Source: CAZQFV01 sp964592645 (GTDB lineage Bacteria; Chloroflexota; Chloroflexia; DTKN01). Taken from it: a stretch of DNA of 64,000 nt. This document shows positions 15,686-24,020 of the stretch, piece after piece (the first letter of the stretch is position 1; each line of letters starts with the position of its first letter). The DNA is taken from the NCBI GenBank assembly GCA_964592645.1, contig CAZQFV010000002.1, positions 62,001 to 126,000 on the forward strand, in the 5' to 3' direction. The notes beneath the pieces were generated by a model. It ran no database searches, was not told the DNA's origin, and saw nothing but the letters and a program-made list of their open reading frames with translations. The translations under genes were made by a program, and so were the position numbers.

Positions 15686-16113
15686 GCACACGGACCGCGC
15701 CAACGATCCTGGTGATCGATGACAATGCGGACATCACCCGCCTCCTGCGGAGCATCCTGCGTCAGCAGGGCTACCGCGCGATCGTCAGCAACGAACCGAC
15801 GATGTGCACCGAACTGGTGGAGCGCGAAAGGCCCGACCTGGTGCTGGTGGATGTGTGCATGCCGGAGATGGATGGCTGGGAGGTCTGCCGGGCGATTCGG
15901 CGGATCTCGAGCGTGCCCATCCTGGTCCTGACGGTGCTGGCGGAGAAACGCTACGCCCAGCGAACGCTGGCTGCCGGGGCCGATGCCCATATGTCCAAGC
16001 CGTTCTCCATACCGGAGCTTCTGGAAAAGGTGCAAGACCTGCTGCGCCAGGGCGTCCACCGGGTGGATGCCCGCTTGTTGGAGGCGGAGCAGGTACAGGA
16101 TATCAAGGAGTAA
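15682..16113 (+). CDS. Stand-alone response regulator receiver protein
   Basis: A 143-residue receiver domain: ILVIDDN at the N-terminus, the phosphoacceptor Asp in LVLVDVCMPEMDGWEVC, and Lys in HMSKPFSIPELLEKV. No DNA-binding domain follows. The GTG start overlaps the yqeB stop (GTGA), so it is translated with the selenium/molybdenum genes, an unusual partnership. It is the third receiver-only protein in the region; the other two are at 11987-12752 on the opposite strand. The cognate kinase is not here. Confidence 0.87.
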   Translation: MSTRTAPTILVIDDNADITRLLRSILRQQGYRAIVSNEPTMCTELVERERPDLVLVDVCMPEMDGWEVCRAIRRISSVPILVLTVLAEKRYAQRTLAAGADAHMSKPFSIPELLEKVQDLLRQGVHRVDARLLEAEQVQDIKE

Positions 16114-16123
16114 GGAGGTTGCC

Positions 16124-16591
16124 ATGTCATTCCTGGATCGTCTATCCAAAGCTGTGGCCGACACGGTCGACCGCGGCAAGCGCGAGGTCGACCAATTCAT
16201 GCGCATTCAGAAGATCAACGGGGAGATCGGCGAAATCGAAAAAAAGATCGCCGAGATGAACGCGCAGATTCAGGGGATCAAGGTGCAGATCGGCGAGCAG
16301 GCTGTGACGATGCTGCGTGCCGGCACGCTCCAGAGCTCTGATCTGCAGGCCCTGGTGGACCAGATTGTCGGCATCGAGCAGGAGATCGCCAACCAGCAGG
16401 CGCAGATCGCCGAGAAGAAGGCGGCCATCGAGGCCATCAAGGCCGAGGACGAGGCCGCGGCTGCGGCCCGGGCGGCTGCGGCCCCGGCGCAGGCCGCCCC
16501 GGCGGCGGGAGCGCGCTTCTGCCCGCAGTGCGGCGCCCAGTTGGCCGAGGGTGCGGCCTTCTGCGCCCAGTGTGGCGCCAAGATCGGGTAG
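16124..16591 (+). CDS. Coiled-coil protein with C-terminal zinc ribbon
   Basis: A 155-residue protein in three parts: a short amphipathic start (MSFLDRLSKAVADTVDRGK), a long coiled coil at about residues 25-110 with Glu/Ile/Lys heptads, an Ala/Pro linker, and a zinc ribbon with CPQCG at about 130 and CAQCG at about 148. Two CxxCG knuckles near the C-terminus are common in small Chloroflexota and Firmicutes proteins of unknown role. ATG at 16124 follows AAGGAGG. It lies 10 bases after the receiver gene and may be part of the same operon. Confidence 0.82.
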   Translation: MSFLDRLSKAVADTVDRGKREVDQFMRIQKINGEIGEIEKKIAEMNAQIQGIKVQIGEQAVTMLRAGTLQSSDLQALVDQIVGIEQEIANQQAQIAEKKAAIEAIKAEDEAAAAARAAAAPAQAAPAAGARFCPQCGAQLAEGAAFCAQCGAKIG

Positions 16592-16610
16592 CAGATACCC
16601 TTTTCCCCGT

Positions 16611-16653
16611 GGTCTTCCTCCCCTCTCATCGTTCTAGAGAGAGGAGGAAGACC
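16611..16653 (+). other. Stem-loop between the zinc-ribbon and radical SAM genes
   Basis: GGTCTTCCTCC at 16611-16621 and GGAGGAAGACC at 16643-16653 are an 11-bp perfect inverted repeat extended by flanking CCCG/CGGG with a bulge. There is no T tract. It may end the upstream operon or shape the leader of the gene at 16682. Confidence 0.6.
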
Positions 16654-16681
16654 GGGTGGGGGCTGCAGGAGAAAAAGCCTC

Positions 16682-18328
16682 ATGCCCGTTTCCTTCGATC
16701 GGGCATGGTCGGTGCTGGAGCGCCGCCTGGCCGGAGAAGAGGGGACGGTCCGCAAGGACTGGGGGGGGCGGCTGCCCATTGCCCTGGTTTTCCCCAACCG
16801 TTACCAGGTGGCCATGTCCAGCCTGGGCTTCCAGGCGCTCTACGGGCTGCTCAACGGCCGGGACGACGTAGTCTGCGAGCGGGCGACATGGGAAGGGCCG
16901 GCCTTTCCTCCCCTGGCGTTGGAATCGCGGCGCCCCCTGGCCGATTTCGCGGTCTGGGGTTTTTCGGTCTCCTTTGAGCTGGACTATTTCGCGCTGGTGG
17001 CGCTCATCCGCCAGGCCGGCCTGCCCCTCTGGGCCGCGGAGCGCGGCCCGGGAGATCCTCTCCTCCTGGGCGGGGGCATTGCCCTGTCGGCGAACCCTGC
17101 GCCGGTGGCCCCCGTTCTCGACGCCGTGGTGATCGGCGAGGCCGAGGTGGTGCTCGACCCACTCCTGGAGGCGCTGCGCGGTGTTGGGCGCGGCGGCCGG
17201 GAGGAGCTGCTCACGGCGCTGGCGCGGATCCCCGGCGTGTACGTGCCGGCTCGCCACGACGGCCGGCCTATTGAGCGCCGTTGGGCCCCCGACCTCTCCA
17301 CCTTTGCCACCACCTCCGTGGTCCTGACCCGCGATACCGAGTTCGGCGACGCTTTCCTGGTGGAGGTTGCCCGCGGCTGCCGTTTCGGCTGCCGTTTCTG
17401 CCTGGCCGGGCACCTCACCCGGCCGCCGCGCTTCCGTTCCCTGGAGCAACTGCGCTCGCAGTTCGTCCAGGGGCTGCGCCGCCGCCGGCGCATCGGGCTG
17501 GTGGGGGCGGCCGTCACGGACCATCCCGAGCTCGAGGGCCTGGCCGCCGCCATCCGCGAGCTGGGCGGCGGCTTTACCGTGGCCTCGCTGCGCGCGGACC
17601 AGCTGACGCCGACCCTGCTGGAGGGTCTGCGGGATAGCGGGACGCGCACGCTGACCCTGGCGCCCGAGGTCGGGACGGCCGGCCTGGTTGGGGTGGTGGG
17701 CAAGGGCTTTGGGGAGGGGGAGCTTCTGGGGGCGGTGGACCTGGCCCGGGAGGCCGGCATAAAGCGGCTCAAGCTCTACTTTATGGTCGGGCTGCCGGGC
17801 GAGCGCGACGAGGATGCTTCGGCCATCGCCGGCCTGGCCCGTGAGGTCCGGGCTCGCCTGCCGGGTGGGAGCCTCTCTTTGAGCGTTGCCCCGTTCGTGC
17901 CCAAGGCGCACACCCCGTTCCAGTGGGCCGCCATGGCCGAGGCGGTTGTGTTGGAGTCGAGGCTGCGCGCCTTGCGGCGCGAGCTGCGCCCCCTGGGCAT
18001 CGCCGTGGAGGAAGAGAGCGTCCCCTGGTCGCGCGTGCAGGGGGTGCTGGCGCGGGGCGACGGCCGGCTGGCGGGGGTGCTGGCGCGCATGGCCGGCCCC
18101 TCCCTGGCCGAGTGGCGGCGGGCCCTGGCGGCGGAGGGGTTGAGCGAAGAGGAGTACCTGCGAGCACGCGCCCCTGGGGAGCCCTTTCCCTGGGAGGTGG
18201 TGTCCTCGGGCATGAGTCGGGCCTTCCTCTGGCGGGAGTGGGAGCGGGCCCTGGAGGGGCAGGATAGCCCTCTTTGCCCTGGAGACACGGCCTGCAACCG
18301 GTGCGGGGTGTGCGGGGCGCCTGCCTGA
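16682..18328 (+). CDS. B12-binding-domain radical SAM protein
   Basis: A 548-residue protein. An N-terminal vitamin B12-binding-like Rossmann domain (LPIALVFPNRYQVAMSSLGF; LLLGGGIALSANP) is followed by a radical SAM core with the cluster motif at Cys233, Cys237 and Cys240 (RGCRFGCRFCLAGH). SAM-binding segments such as LAPEVGTAGL and LKLYFMVGLPGE follow. The C-terminus has a cysteine pair CNRCGVCG that could carry an extra cluster. It resembles the YgiQ/TIGR03960-like radical SAM group; no TIGR03936 partner is adjacent. The modified substrate, possibly a tRNA or cofactor, is unknown. Confidence 0.88.
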   Translation: MPVSFDRAWSVLERRLAGEEGTVRKDWGGRLPIALVFPNRYQVAMSSLGFQALYGLLNGRDDVVCERATWEGPAFPPLALESRRPLADFAVWGFSVSFELDYFALVALIRQAGLPLWAAERGPGDPLLLGGGIALSANPAPVAPVLDAVVIGEAEVVLDPLLEALRGVGRGGREELLTALARIPGVYVPARHDGRPIERRWAPDLSTFATTSVVLTRDTEFGDAFLVEVARGCRFGCRFCLAGHLTRPPRFRSLEQLRSQFVQGLRRRRRIGLVGAAVTDHPELEGLAAAIRELGGGFTVASLRADQLTPTLLEGLRDSGTRTLTLAPEVGTAGLVGVVGKGFGEGELLGAVDLAREAGIKRLKLYFMVGLPGERDEDASAIAGLAREVRARLPGGSLSLSVAPFVPKAHTPFQWAAMAEAVVLESRLRALRRELRPLGIAVEEESVPWSRVQGVLARGDGRLAGVLARMAGPSLAEWRRALAAEGLSEEEYLRARAPGEPFPWEVVSSGMSRAFLWREWERALEGQDSPLCPGDTACNRCGVCGAPA

Positions 18329-18352
18329 TCCCGTCCCCCGTCCCCGGTTTGT

Positions 18353-18381
18353 TTGCCAGGCCTTTCCTTCTGCGCTATAAT
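18353..18381 (+). promoter_or_regulatory. Promoter for the small membrane protein and sugar kinase genes
   Basis: TTGCCA at 18353-18358 and a perfect TATAAT at 18376-18381, spacer 17 bases, 41 bases before the ATG at 18423. Confidence 0.7.
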
Positions 18382-18422
18382 GCGCTAGTCACAGTCGGCA
18401 ACCGGGTCAGGGGTATGCAGCG

Positions 18423-18713
18423 ATGACACCGATGGGTCACCTGGGAGGGAGCCTGATTATCGTCTATGCGGTCTCGGCTGACCCGGTGGCCTTTCGCAGC
18501 CGGGTTATCCTGGTGGTTGGGCTGCTCTATGTGGCGGCGTTCGTTCTGCTCTCGCTTTGCCCCGTGTCTCTCTCCCTGGGGTGCCTGGGCGGCTCGTTCT
18601 TCCTGCGCTGGCTTCTGGTGGCCCTGTTCCTCAGCTTCCTGGTCGGACCGATTGCCATTTCGTTCCTTATCTCGTTTGCTTCTCAGTTCATTGCCAACAT
18701 TTTATCCGGATGA
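18423..18713 (+). CDS. Small membrane protein of unknown function
   Basis: A 96-residue protein with two to three hydrophobic segments (about residues 28-48, 58-80 and the C-terminal 80-96), few charges and a Gly/Ser-rich N-terminus. The middle contains two cysteines (SLCPVSLSLGCLGG). It follows a clear promoter and precedes the PfkB kinase gene by 20 bases. No family was recognised; general coding look and the promoter support it as real. Confidence 0.6.
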   Translation: MTPMGHLGGSLIIVYAVSADPVAFRSRVILVVGLLYVAAFVLLSLCPVSLSLGCLGGSFFLRWLLVALFLSFLVGPIAISFLISFASQFIANILSG

Positions 18714-18733
18714 TGCAGGTGAAAGGATAGGGT

Positions 18734-19660
18734 ATGATAGTCTGTATCGGTAACCCGGTTTACGATGCGATCGAGACGCCGCGTATGCGCACGGACGGGC
18801 GCGTCCTGTCGGGCTGTGCGGTGAATGCGGCGATTGCCCTGTCCCGCCTGGGGTATCGCCCGATTGTGCTGCAGGGGGCCGTCGGCGCGGACCGGCGGGG
18901 TGACCTCCAGGAGCGCATGGCCGCCCTGGAGGTGGAGACGGTTCTGAGCGCCAGTCCGGAGTCGGGCGGCTTTCACCTGCGCTACGACGAGGCCGGCCGG
19001 CGCACCCTGCGCGTGCTGGGTGTCGCCAGAGCCCTGGAGGAGGAGGACCTGATGGCCTTGGAGGGTGCATTGGCCGCGGCCTCCTTCGTCCTGCTCGGCC
19101 CGATCCTGCAGGAGATTTCCCCGCGCACCATCGAGCTCGTGCGGGAGCGGACCGCGGCCCCCATCTTGCTCGACCCGCAGGGGCTGCTGCGCCGGATGAA
19201 CGGCGACGGCGTGGAGCATTTTTATCCCCGGCAACTGGACCACGTCCTGCCCCTGGTGGACATCGTCAAGGCCAACGAGGTCGAGACGCTGGTGATGACC
19301 GGTCTGGATCCGCGCACGGATGGCCCGGCGGCCGTGCGCGCCCTGCACGCCAAGGGCTGCCGGGTAGCGATCGCCACGGTGGCCGAGAAGGGCTCTCTGA
19401 TCTATGATGGGCAGCGCCTCTATACCATCCCGGCCCATGCCACCGAGGCCATCGACCCGACGGGCGCCGGCGACACCTATGCCGCCGGCCTGATGCTCGC
19501 CTGCCTGCGGGGGCTGGGAAGCTGGCAGGAGCGGGGCTGCTTTGCCTCCGGCGTGGCCTCGATCACCGTGGAGCACCTGGCGGCAGGCGCACCCTACTCA
19601 TGGTCGGAAGCCTACCGGCGGTTCGAGCGTTTGATGAGCGAGGAGAAAAAGGCATGTTGA
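18734..19660 (+). CDS. PfkB-family carbohydrate or nucleoside kinase
   Basis: A 308-residue ribokinase-fold kinase that phosphorylates a sugar or nucleoside with ATP. The N-terminal glycine-rich region VLSGCAVNAAIALSRLGY is the first PfkB signature; the second, AIDPTGAGDTYAAGLM, holds the catalytic base Asp247 and the anion hole. IVKANEVETLVMTGLD is the usual ATP-side segment. The sequence does not show which substrate is used. Its stop overlaps the start of the phosphatidyltransferase gene by seven bases, so the product may feed a phospholipid or inositol-type pathway; that link is inference. Confidence 0.9.
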   Translation: MIVCIGNPVYDAIETPRMRTDGRVLSGCAVNAAIALSRLGYRPIVLQGAVGADRRGDLQERMAALEVETVLSASPESGGFHLRYDEAGRRTLRVLGVARALEEEDLMALEGALAAASFVLLGPILQEISPRTIELVRERTAAPILLDPQGLLRRMNGDGVEHFYPRQLDHVLPLVDIVKANEVETLVMTGLDPRTDGPAAVRALHAKGCRVAIATVAEKGSLIYDGQRLYTIPAHATEAIDPTGAGDTYAAGLMLACLRGLGSWQERGCFASGVASITVEHLAAGAPYSWSEAYRRFERLMSEEKKAC

Positions 19661-20253
19661 CCAGGTATCGGGCGATTGTCGAAAGGACGACGCGCCCCCT
19701 TGGGGAAGCATTTGTCCGTATCGGGGTGAGCGCCAACGCCGTGACGTTGCTGTCTTTGATTGCCGGGGGTGCGGCGGGGGCGGTGCTGGCGCTCGGCCGG
19801 CCGCTCTGGGGGATGGTCCTGATCTTTTTGATGATGCTGCTGGACGCCCTGGACGGGGCCGTGGCCCGGGCCCAGGGGGAGCCCGCGGCCTTTGGCCAGG
19901 TCTTGGATCATACGCTGGACCGTTTCGCCGAGATCCTGGTCCTGGGCGGCATCCTCCTGGGGGGGCTCTGCGCGCCGATCTATGCCTACGCAGCGATGAC
20001 GGGGATGCTGATGGCCAGCTACGCCCGGGCCAAGGCCGAGTCCGTGGGGTTGGGCCCGTGCACCGTCGGGCTGGCCGGCCGGCTGGAAAAGATGCTGCTG
20101 CTGGGCCTGGGGCTGCTGGTCGAGACCTTTGTGCCGGACCGGCAGCTGCTGAACTGGTTCCTCCTGGTTATTGCCCTGCTCTCCTACGTCACTGCGGTGC
20201 AGCGCCTGCTGTACGCCCGACGGCTGACTAACCGGACGGCATCGGAGGGATAG
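19654..20253 (+). CDS. CDP-alcohol phosphatidyltransferase
   Basis: A 199-residue integral membrane enzyme that joins a CDP-diacylglycerol (or CDP-linked) group to an alcohol phosphate. The family signature D-x2-DG-x2-AR-x8-G-x3-D-x3-D is complete in DALDGAVARAQGEPAAFG followed by QVLDHTLDR. Five to six hydrophobic helices are visible. It could be phosphatidylglycerophosphate, phosphatidylinositol phosphate or archaetidyl-type synthase; the sugar kinase directly upstream favours an inositol- or polyol-phosphate acceptor, as inference. The ATG at 19654 lies within the 3' end of the kinase gene, preceded by AGGAG. Confidence 0.9.
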   Translation: MLTRYRAIVERTTRPLGEAFVRIGVSANAVTLLSLIAGGAAGAVLALGRPLWGMVLIFLMMLLDALDGAVARAQGEPAAFGQVLDHTLDRFAEILVLGGILLGGLCAPIYAYAAMTGMLMASYARAKAESVGLGPCTVGLAGRLEKMLLLGLGLLVETFVPDRQLLNWFLLVIALLSYVTAVQRLLYARRLTNRTASEG

Positions 20254-20355
20254 AGGGCGAGGGCCGCGAACAGCGCGGCCTTGGGACAGACCCATGTTGG
20301 TTACTATCGCCGGCCATAGGTGCCGGAGGCGACGATAGCGTGAGGGAGGCAAGCT

Positions 20356-23300
20356 ATGTCCAAACTCGCCGGTGTGACAGTCGCGACAATCCTGGGAGGC
20401 ATTCTCATCCTGGGGCTGGCCATTTCCTCCAACACGGCGGTTTCCTCTCCAGGGCCGGACATCGTCCTCGACGGCCACCGCGACGCCGGCTACATCCTCC
20501 TGGCCGACGACCCTCCCGGCGATCTGGCCGTCCCCGGGCCCGGCGGCTGGCCCGGCACCTATTGGACCGATCAGACCGCCCTCTACGTGGCCGGCGATGG
20601 CATCAACCTCTACATCTACCTGGACCTGCCCGACTATGCCCGGTCGGTCTCCTCCGGCGAGATCGGCCTGGCCATCGACACCACCGGCGACGTGCCCGGC
20701 TCCGGCGGCGCCGCCGACCCCTGGGGCGGGGCGCTCACCTTTGCCTACGATTCGCTCTACCACAACGTCGGCACGTCGCCGGTCTCGACGACCCACACGG
20801 TCCTGCCCGACTATGTGATCCGCGGCAACATCCCGGGCATCCCCGGAAACCCGCCCGACAACAACAACGGCTGGACCGAGCTGCGCCGCTGGGACGGCAG
20901 CGCCTGGCAGGGAGCGGGGACCAACTGGGGCGGCATACCTGACGGAGGGCAGGTCGGCACGCACATCGCCTATGCCAACAATGAGGGGGTCGAGCTGGCC
21001 ATCCCCTGGGCCGACCTGGGCCTGGCCCCGGGCAGCGCCGTACACCTAGAGTTCTTTGCTACGCAGAAGGGCTCTACCAAGGGGGCCTTCGATACGGTCC
21101 CTTCCGACGACCAATCGGGCGGCTGGGACGACGCCACGGTGCAGCGCCACCTGGCGTCCTACGGCGGTGTGCCCGAACCCACGGCTACGCCGGGCGGGCC
21201 CACGGTGACCCCCACGCCCACCTTTACCCCCGGACCCAGCCCTACGCCGACCCCGACGGCCGGCCCGGGTCCCTGCTCCGGCGCCGCCCCCGGCGATGGC
21301 AGCATCGTCACCGTCGAGATCTACCATAACAGCCGCAAGCCGGCCTACCGCGAGCCCTTTGGCCCCATCCCCCAGGACGGCTTCGCCACCCTGCGCCTGC
21401 GCGCCTGCCACGGCGACGTCCAGCGCGTGCAGGCTATGGTCTGGAAGACCGGCGATCCCCTGGCTTCGCCCTCCAACTACTACACGGCCACCGTGGCCGC
21501 CTACGACCCCGGTGGGCCCTACGACCTCTGGGAGGTGCAGGTGCCGGCCCTGCCCGGCGCGCTGATCGACCAGTGGTACCAGTTCAAGGTCGTCGACGGC
21601 GGGCGCACCGGCTACTACCACGTCCTGGCGACGTGGGGCAACAGCGGGCCGGGGGCCTGGAGCGACTCCCTGATCGACCGCTCCTGGAAGCTGGGCACCT
21701 ACCTGGCCGGGTTCGATACCCCCGATTGGGTGCCGGATGCGGTCATCTACCAGATATTCCCGGACCGTTTCCGCAACGGCAACCCGGCCAACGACCCGCT
21801 GGACGGGACCACCAAGTACGGCCCCACCACCTGTAACGGCGGCCCTTGCGTTGTGGACCTGCATAGTAGCTGGCTGGATCTGCCGACCACTCCTCCCTTC
21901 GGCGTTGACTTTTTCGGCGGCGACCTGCAGGGGGTGCTGGAAAAGATCGACGAGGGCTACTTCGATGACCTGGGGATCAACACCATCTACTTCAACCCCA
22001 TCTTCGAGGCTTCTTCCAACCACGGCTATGACACCAACGACTACTACGCCATCCGCTCCTACTTTGGCACCGACCAGACCTTTGCCGACCTGGTCGATGC
22101 CGCCAATGCCCACGGCATCCGCCTGGTGCTCGACGGCGTCTTCAACCACGTCGGCTCCGACAGCCGCTACGTGGACGGCTATGGCCTGAACCGCTGGGGG
22201 CCGCCGCCCGGGGCCTGCGAGGCAGAGGAACCCTTCCGCTCGTGGATCGCTACCGGGTCCTCCGGGCAGGGCACCTGCACCGATGGCTGGGGCTGGCACG
22301 GCTGGTGGGGCTTTGAGACGATCCCCGAGCTGAACGAGATCGGCCCGGTGAAGGACTTTTTCTACCGCGGCGGAAGCCCCCAGAGCCCGGGCGGCGTCCC
22401 GGTGGCCGACTATTGGATCGACCGCGGCGCGTCCGGCTGGCGCTTCGACGTAGCCCAGGACATCAGCCATCCCTGGTTCCAGGAGATGCGCGCCTTTATC
22501 AAGGCCCACGACTCTGCCACGTGGATGATGGGCGAGGTCACGGGCGGGTGCGACTGGGGCCTGTACGCCCAGTACCTGCACGGGGACGAGCTCGATGGCG
22601 TGATGAACTATTGCTTCCGCGACTGGATCGTCGGCTGGGCCAACGGGGGCGCCCCCAGCAGCTTCGACGGCTCCTTCAACGCCTTCCGCGAGTCCTTTCC
22701 GCGGCCGGCCTTTTACGCGACGATGAACCTGGTGGACAGCCACGACTCCACGCGCGTGCTGCGCCTGCTGAACGACGACAAGACCCGGCTCAAGCTTTTG
22801 GTCCTCCTCCAGATGACTCTCCCCGGCGCGCCTTCCGTCTACTACGGCGACGAGGTCGGCGTCACCGGCGGCGGCGACCCCGACTGCCGCCGCACCTACC
22901 CCTGGGCCGACCAGGGCGGCAGCCCCGATACCGACCTGCTGGCGCATTACCGGCAGGTGATCGGCATCCGCCGGGCGCACAGCGCCTTGCGCGGCGGCGA
23001 GTTCGAGACGTTGCTGGTGGACGATGCCCAGGCGCTCTACGCATTCATCCGCTGGGATGTCGGTGAGCGGGTGGTCGTCGTGCTGAACAACGGCCCGGCG
23101 GCGCAGACGGCGGTGGTGCCGGTGGCAGGTTACCTGGAAAACGGCACCGTGTTGACCGATACGCTCGCCGGGGGCGCCTACACCGTGGTCGCCGGCAGCG
23201 TCACCGTCCCCGTGAATGCGCGCTGGGGGGCCATCCTGGTGACGGGCGGCACCCCGGCGCTGCTGCCCGACCTGGCCCCATCCTACAAGGCGGCGGCCGG

Positions 23301-24015
23301 GTCCGTCCGGGCCGGCGACGCGCTGACCTACACGATCGTGCTGCAGAACAGCGGCGACGCCGCGGCGCAGGCCGCATTGACCGACACCTTGCCGGCGAGC
23401 GTGACCGTGGAGATGGGCAGCCTGCCGGGTGGCATGACCTGCGCCGGCCGGGAATGCGCCTGGAACGGCCCGGTGGCGGTAGGCGCGCAGGTGGCGCTGC
23501 CCTTCCGGGCGATTGTCGATAGCGGCGTGCCCAGCGGCACGCTGCTGCTGAACGTGGTGGATATCGCCGACGGGGCCGGTCGCGTGCTGCGCCGCACGGT
23601 TGGCACGCGGGTCGAGGTGCCGCCGCCGGCGCCCGATTTGTCCTCCTCTTCCAAGGAGGCGCCGGTGCATGTGGTGCCGGGCGGGGTGCTGACCTATACC
23701 TTGGTCCTGCGCAACGTCGGCGAGGTCGCTGCCGGTGCGCTGCTGACGGACGTGTTGCCGGCCGGCGTGACGGTGGTGACGGCGAGCCTGCCGGGTGGGA
23801 TGTCCTGTGGCGGCGGCGCTTGTGTCTGGGGTGGGACGGTCGCTGCCGGCGCCGAGGTGCGGCTGTCGTTTCAGGCGCGGGCCGATACGGACCTGCGGGC
23901 CGGCACCGTGCTGACGAACGAGGTGGTGGTGAACGATGGCGCGGGGGTGGTGCTGACCCGCAGGGCGAGCACCTTGGTAAGCTGCCGGATTTACCTGCCG
24001 CTGGTGAGCAGATAG
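20356..24015 (+). CDS. Secreted multidomain alpha-amylase-family glycoside hydrolase (GH13)
   Basis: A 1219-residue extracellular enzyme acting on alpha-glucans. A signal peptide (residues 1-30) is followed by an N-terminal beta domain to about 270, a Pro/Thr linker at about 272-305, a carbohydrate-binding-like domain, and a GH13 barrel starting at VIYQIFPDRF. Catalytic residues are nucleophile Asp698 (GWRFDVAQD), acid/base Glu727 (MMGEVTG) and Asp797 (VDSHDST). After a C-terminal beta domain come two DUF11-type repeats from about residue 972. The protein ends CRIYLPLVSR; a YLPLV-type ending is frequent on Chloroflexota secreted proteins and may be a sorting or anchoring signal. Neopullulanase or pullulanase-like activity is possible. 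Confidence 0.92.
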   Translation: MSKLAGVTVATILGGILILGLAISSNTAVSSPGPDIVLDGHRDAGYILLADDPPGDLAVPGPGGWPGTYWTDQTALYVAGDGINLYIYLDLPDYARSVSSGEIGLAIDTTGDVPGSGGAADPWGGALTFAYDSLYHNVGTSPVSTTHTVLPDYVIRGNIPGIPGNPPDNNNGWTELRRWDGSAWQGAGTNWGGIPDGGQVGTHIAYANNEGVELAIPWADLGLAPGSAVHLEFFATQKGSTKGAFDTVPSDDQSGGWDDATVQRHLASYGGVPEPTATPGGPTVTPTPTFTPGPSPTPTPTAGPGPCSGAAPGDGSIVTVEIYHNSRKPAYREPFGPIPQDGFATLRLRACHGDVQRVQAMVWKTGDPLASPSNYYTATVAAYDPGGPYDLWEVQVPALPGALIDQWYQFKVVDGGRTGYYHVLATWGNSGPGAWSDSLIDRSWKLGTYLAGFDTPDWVPDAVIYQIFPDRFRNGNPANDPLDGTTKYGPTTCNGGPCVVDLHSSWLDLPTTPPFGVDFFGGDLQGVLEKIDEGYFDDLGINTIYFNPIFEASSNHGYDTNDYYAIRSYFGTDQTFADLVDAANAHGIRLVLDGVFNHVGSDSRYVDGYGLNRWGPPPGACEAEEPFRSWIATGSSGQGTCTDGWGWHGWWGFETIPELNEIGPVKDFFYRGGSPQSPGGVPVADYWIDRGASGWRFDVAQDISHPWFQEMRAFIKAHDSATWMMGEVTGGCDWGLYAQYLHGDELDGVMNYCFRDWIVGWANGGAPSSFDGSFNAFRESFPRPAFYATMNLVDSHDSTRVLRLLNDDKTRLKLLVLLQMTLPGAPSVYYGDEVGVTGGGDPDCRRTYPWADQGGSPDTDLLAHYRQVIGIRRAHSALRGGEFETLLVDDAQALYAFIRWDVGERVVVVLNNGPAAQTAVVPVAGYLENGTVLTDTLAGGAYTVVAGSVTVPVNARWGAILVTGGTPALLPDLAPSYKAAAGSVRAGDALTYTIVLQNSGDAAAQAALTDTLPASVTVEMGSLPGGMTCAGRECAWNGPVAVGAQVALPFRAIVDSGVPSGTLLLNVVDIADGAGRVLRRTVGTRVEVPPPAPDLSSSSKEAPVHVVPGGVLTYTLVLRNVGEVAAGALLTDVLPAGVTVVTASLPGGMSCGGGACVWGGTVAAGAEVRLSFQARADTDLRAGTVLTNEVVVNDGAGVVLTRRASTLVSCRIYLPLVSR

Positions 24016-24020
24016 GGTCT

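Noticed and set aside
20262..20280. A GGCCGCG/CGCGGCC stem after the phosphatidyltransferase gene as a terminator
   Set aside because: Only seven base pairs and no T tract; common by chance at this GC content.
21046..23670. A minus-strand open frame of 874 codons antisense to the amylase gene
   Set aside because: The plus strand has the complete amylase with catalytic residues; the antisense product has no domain pattern.
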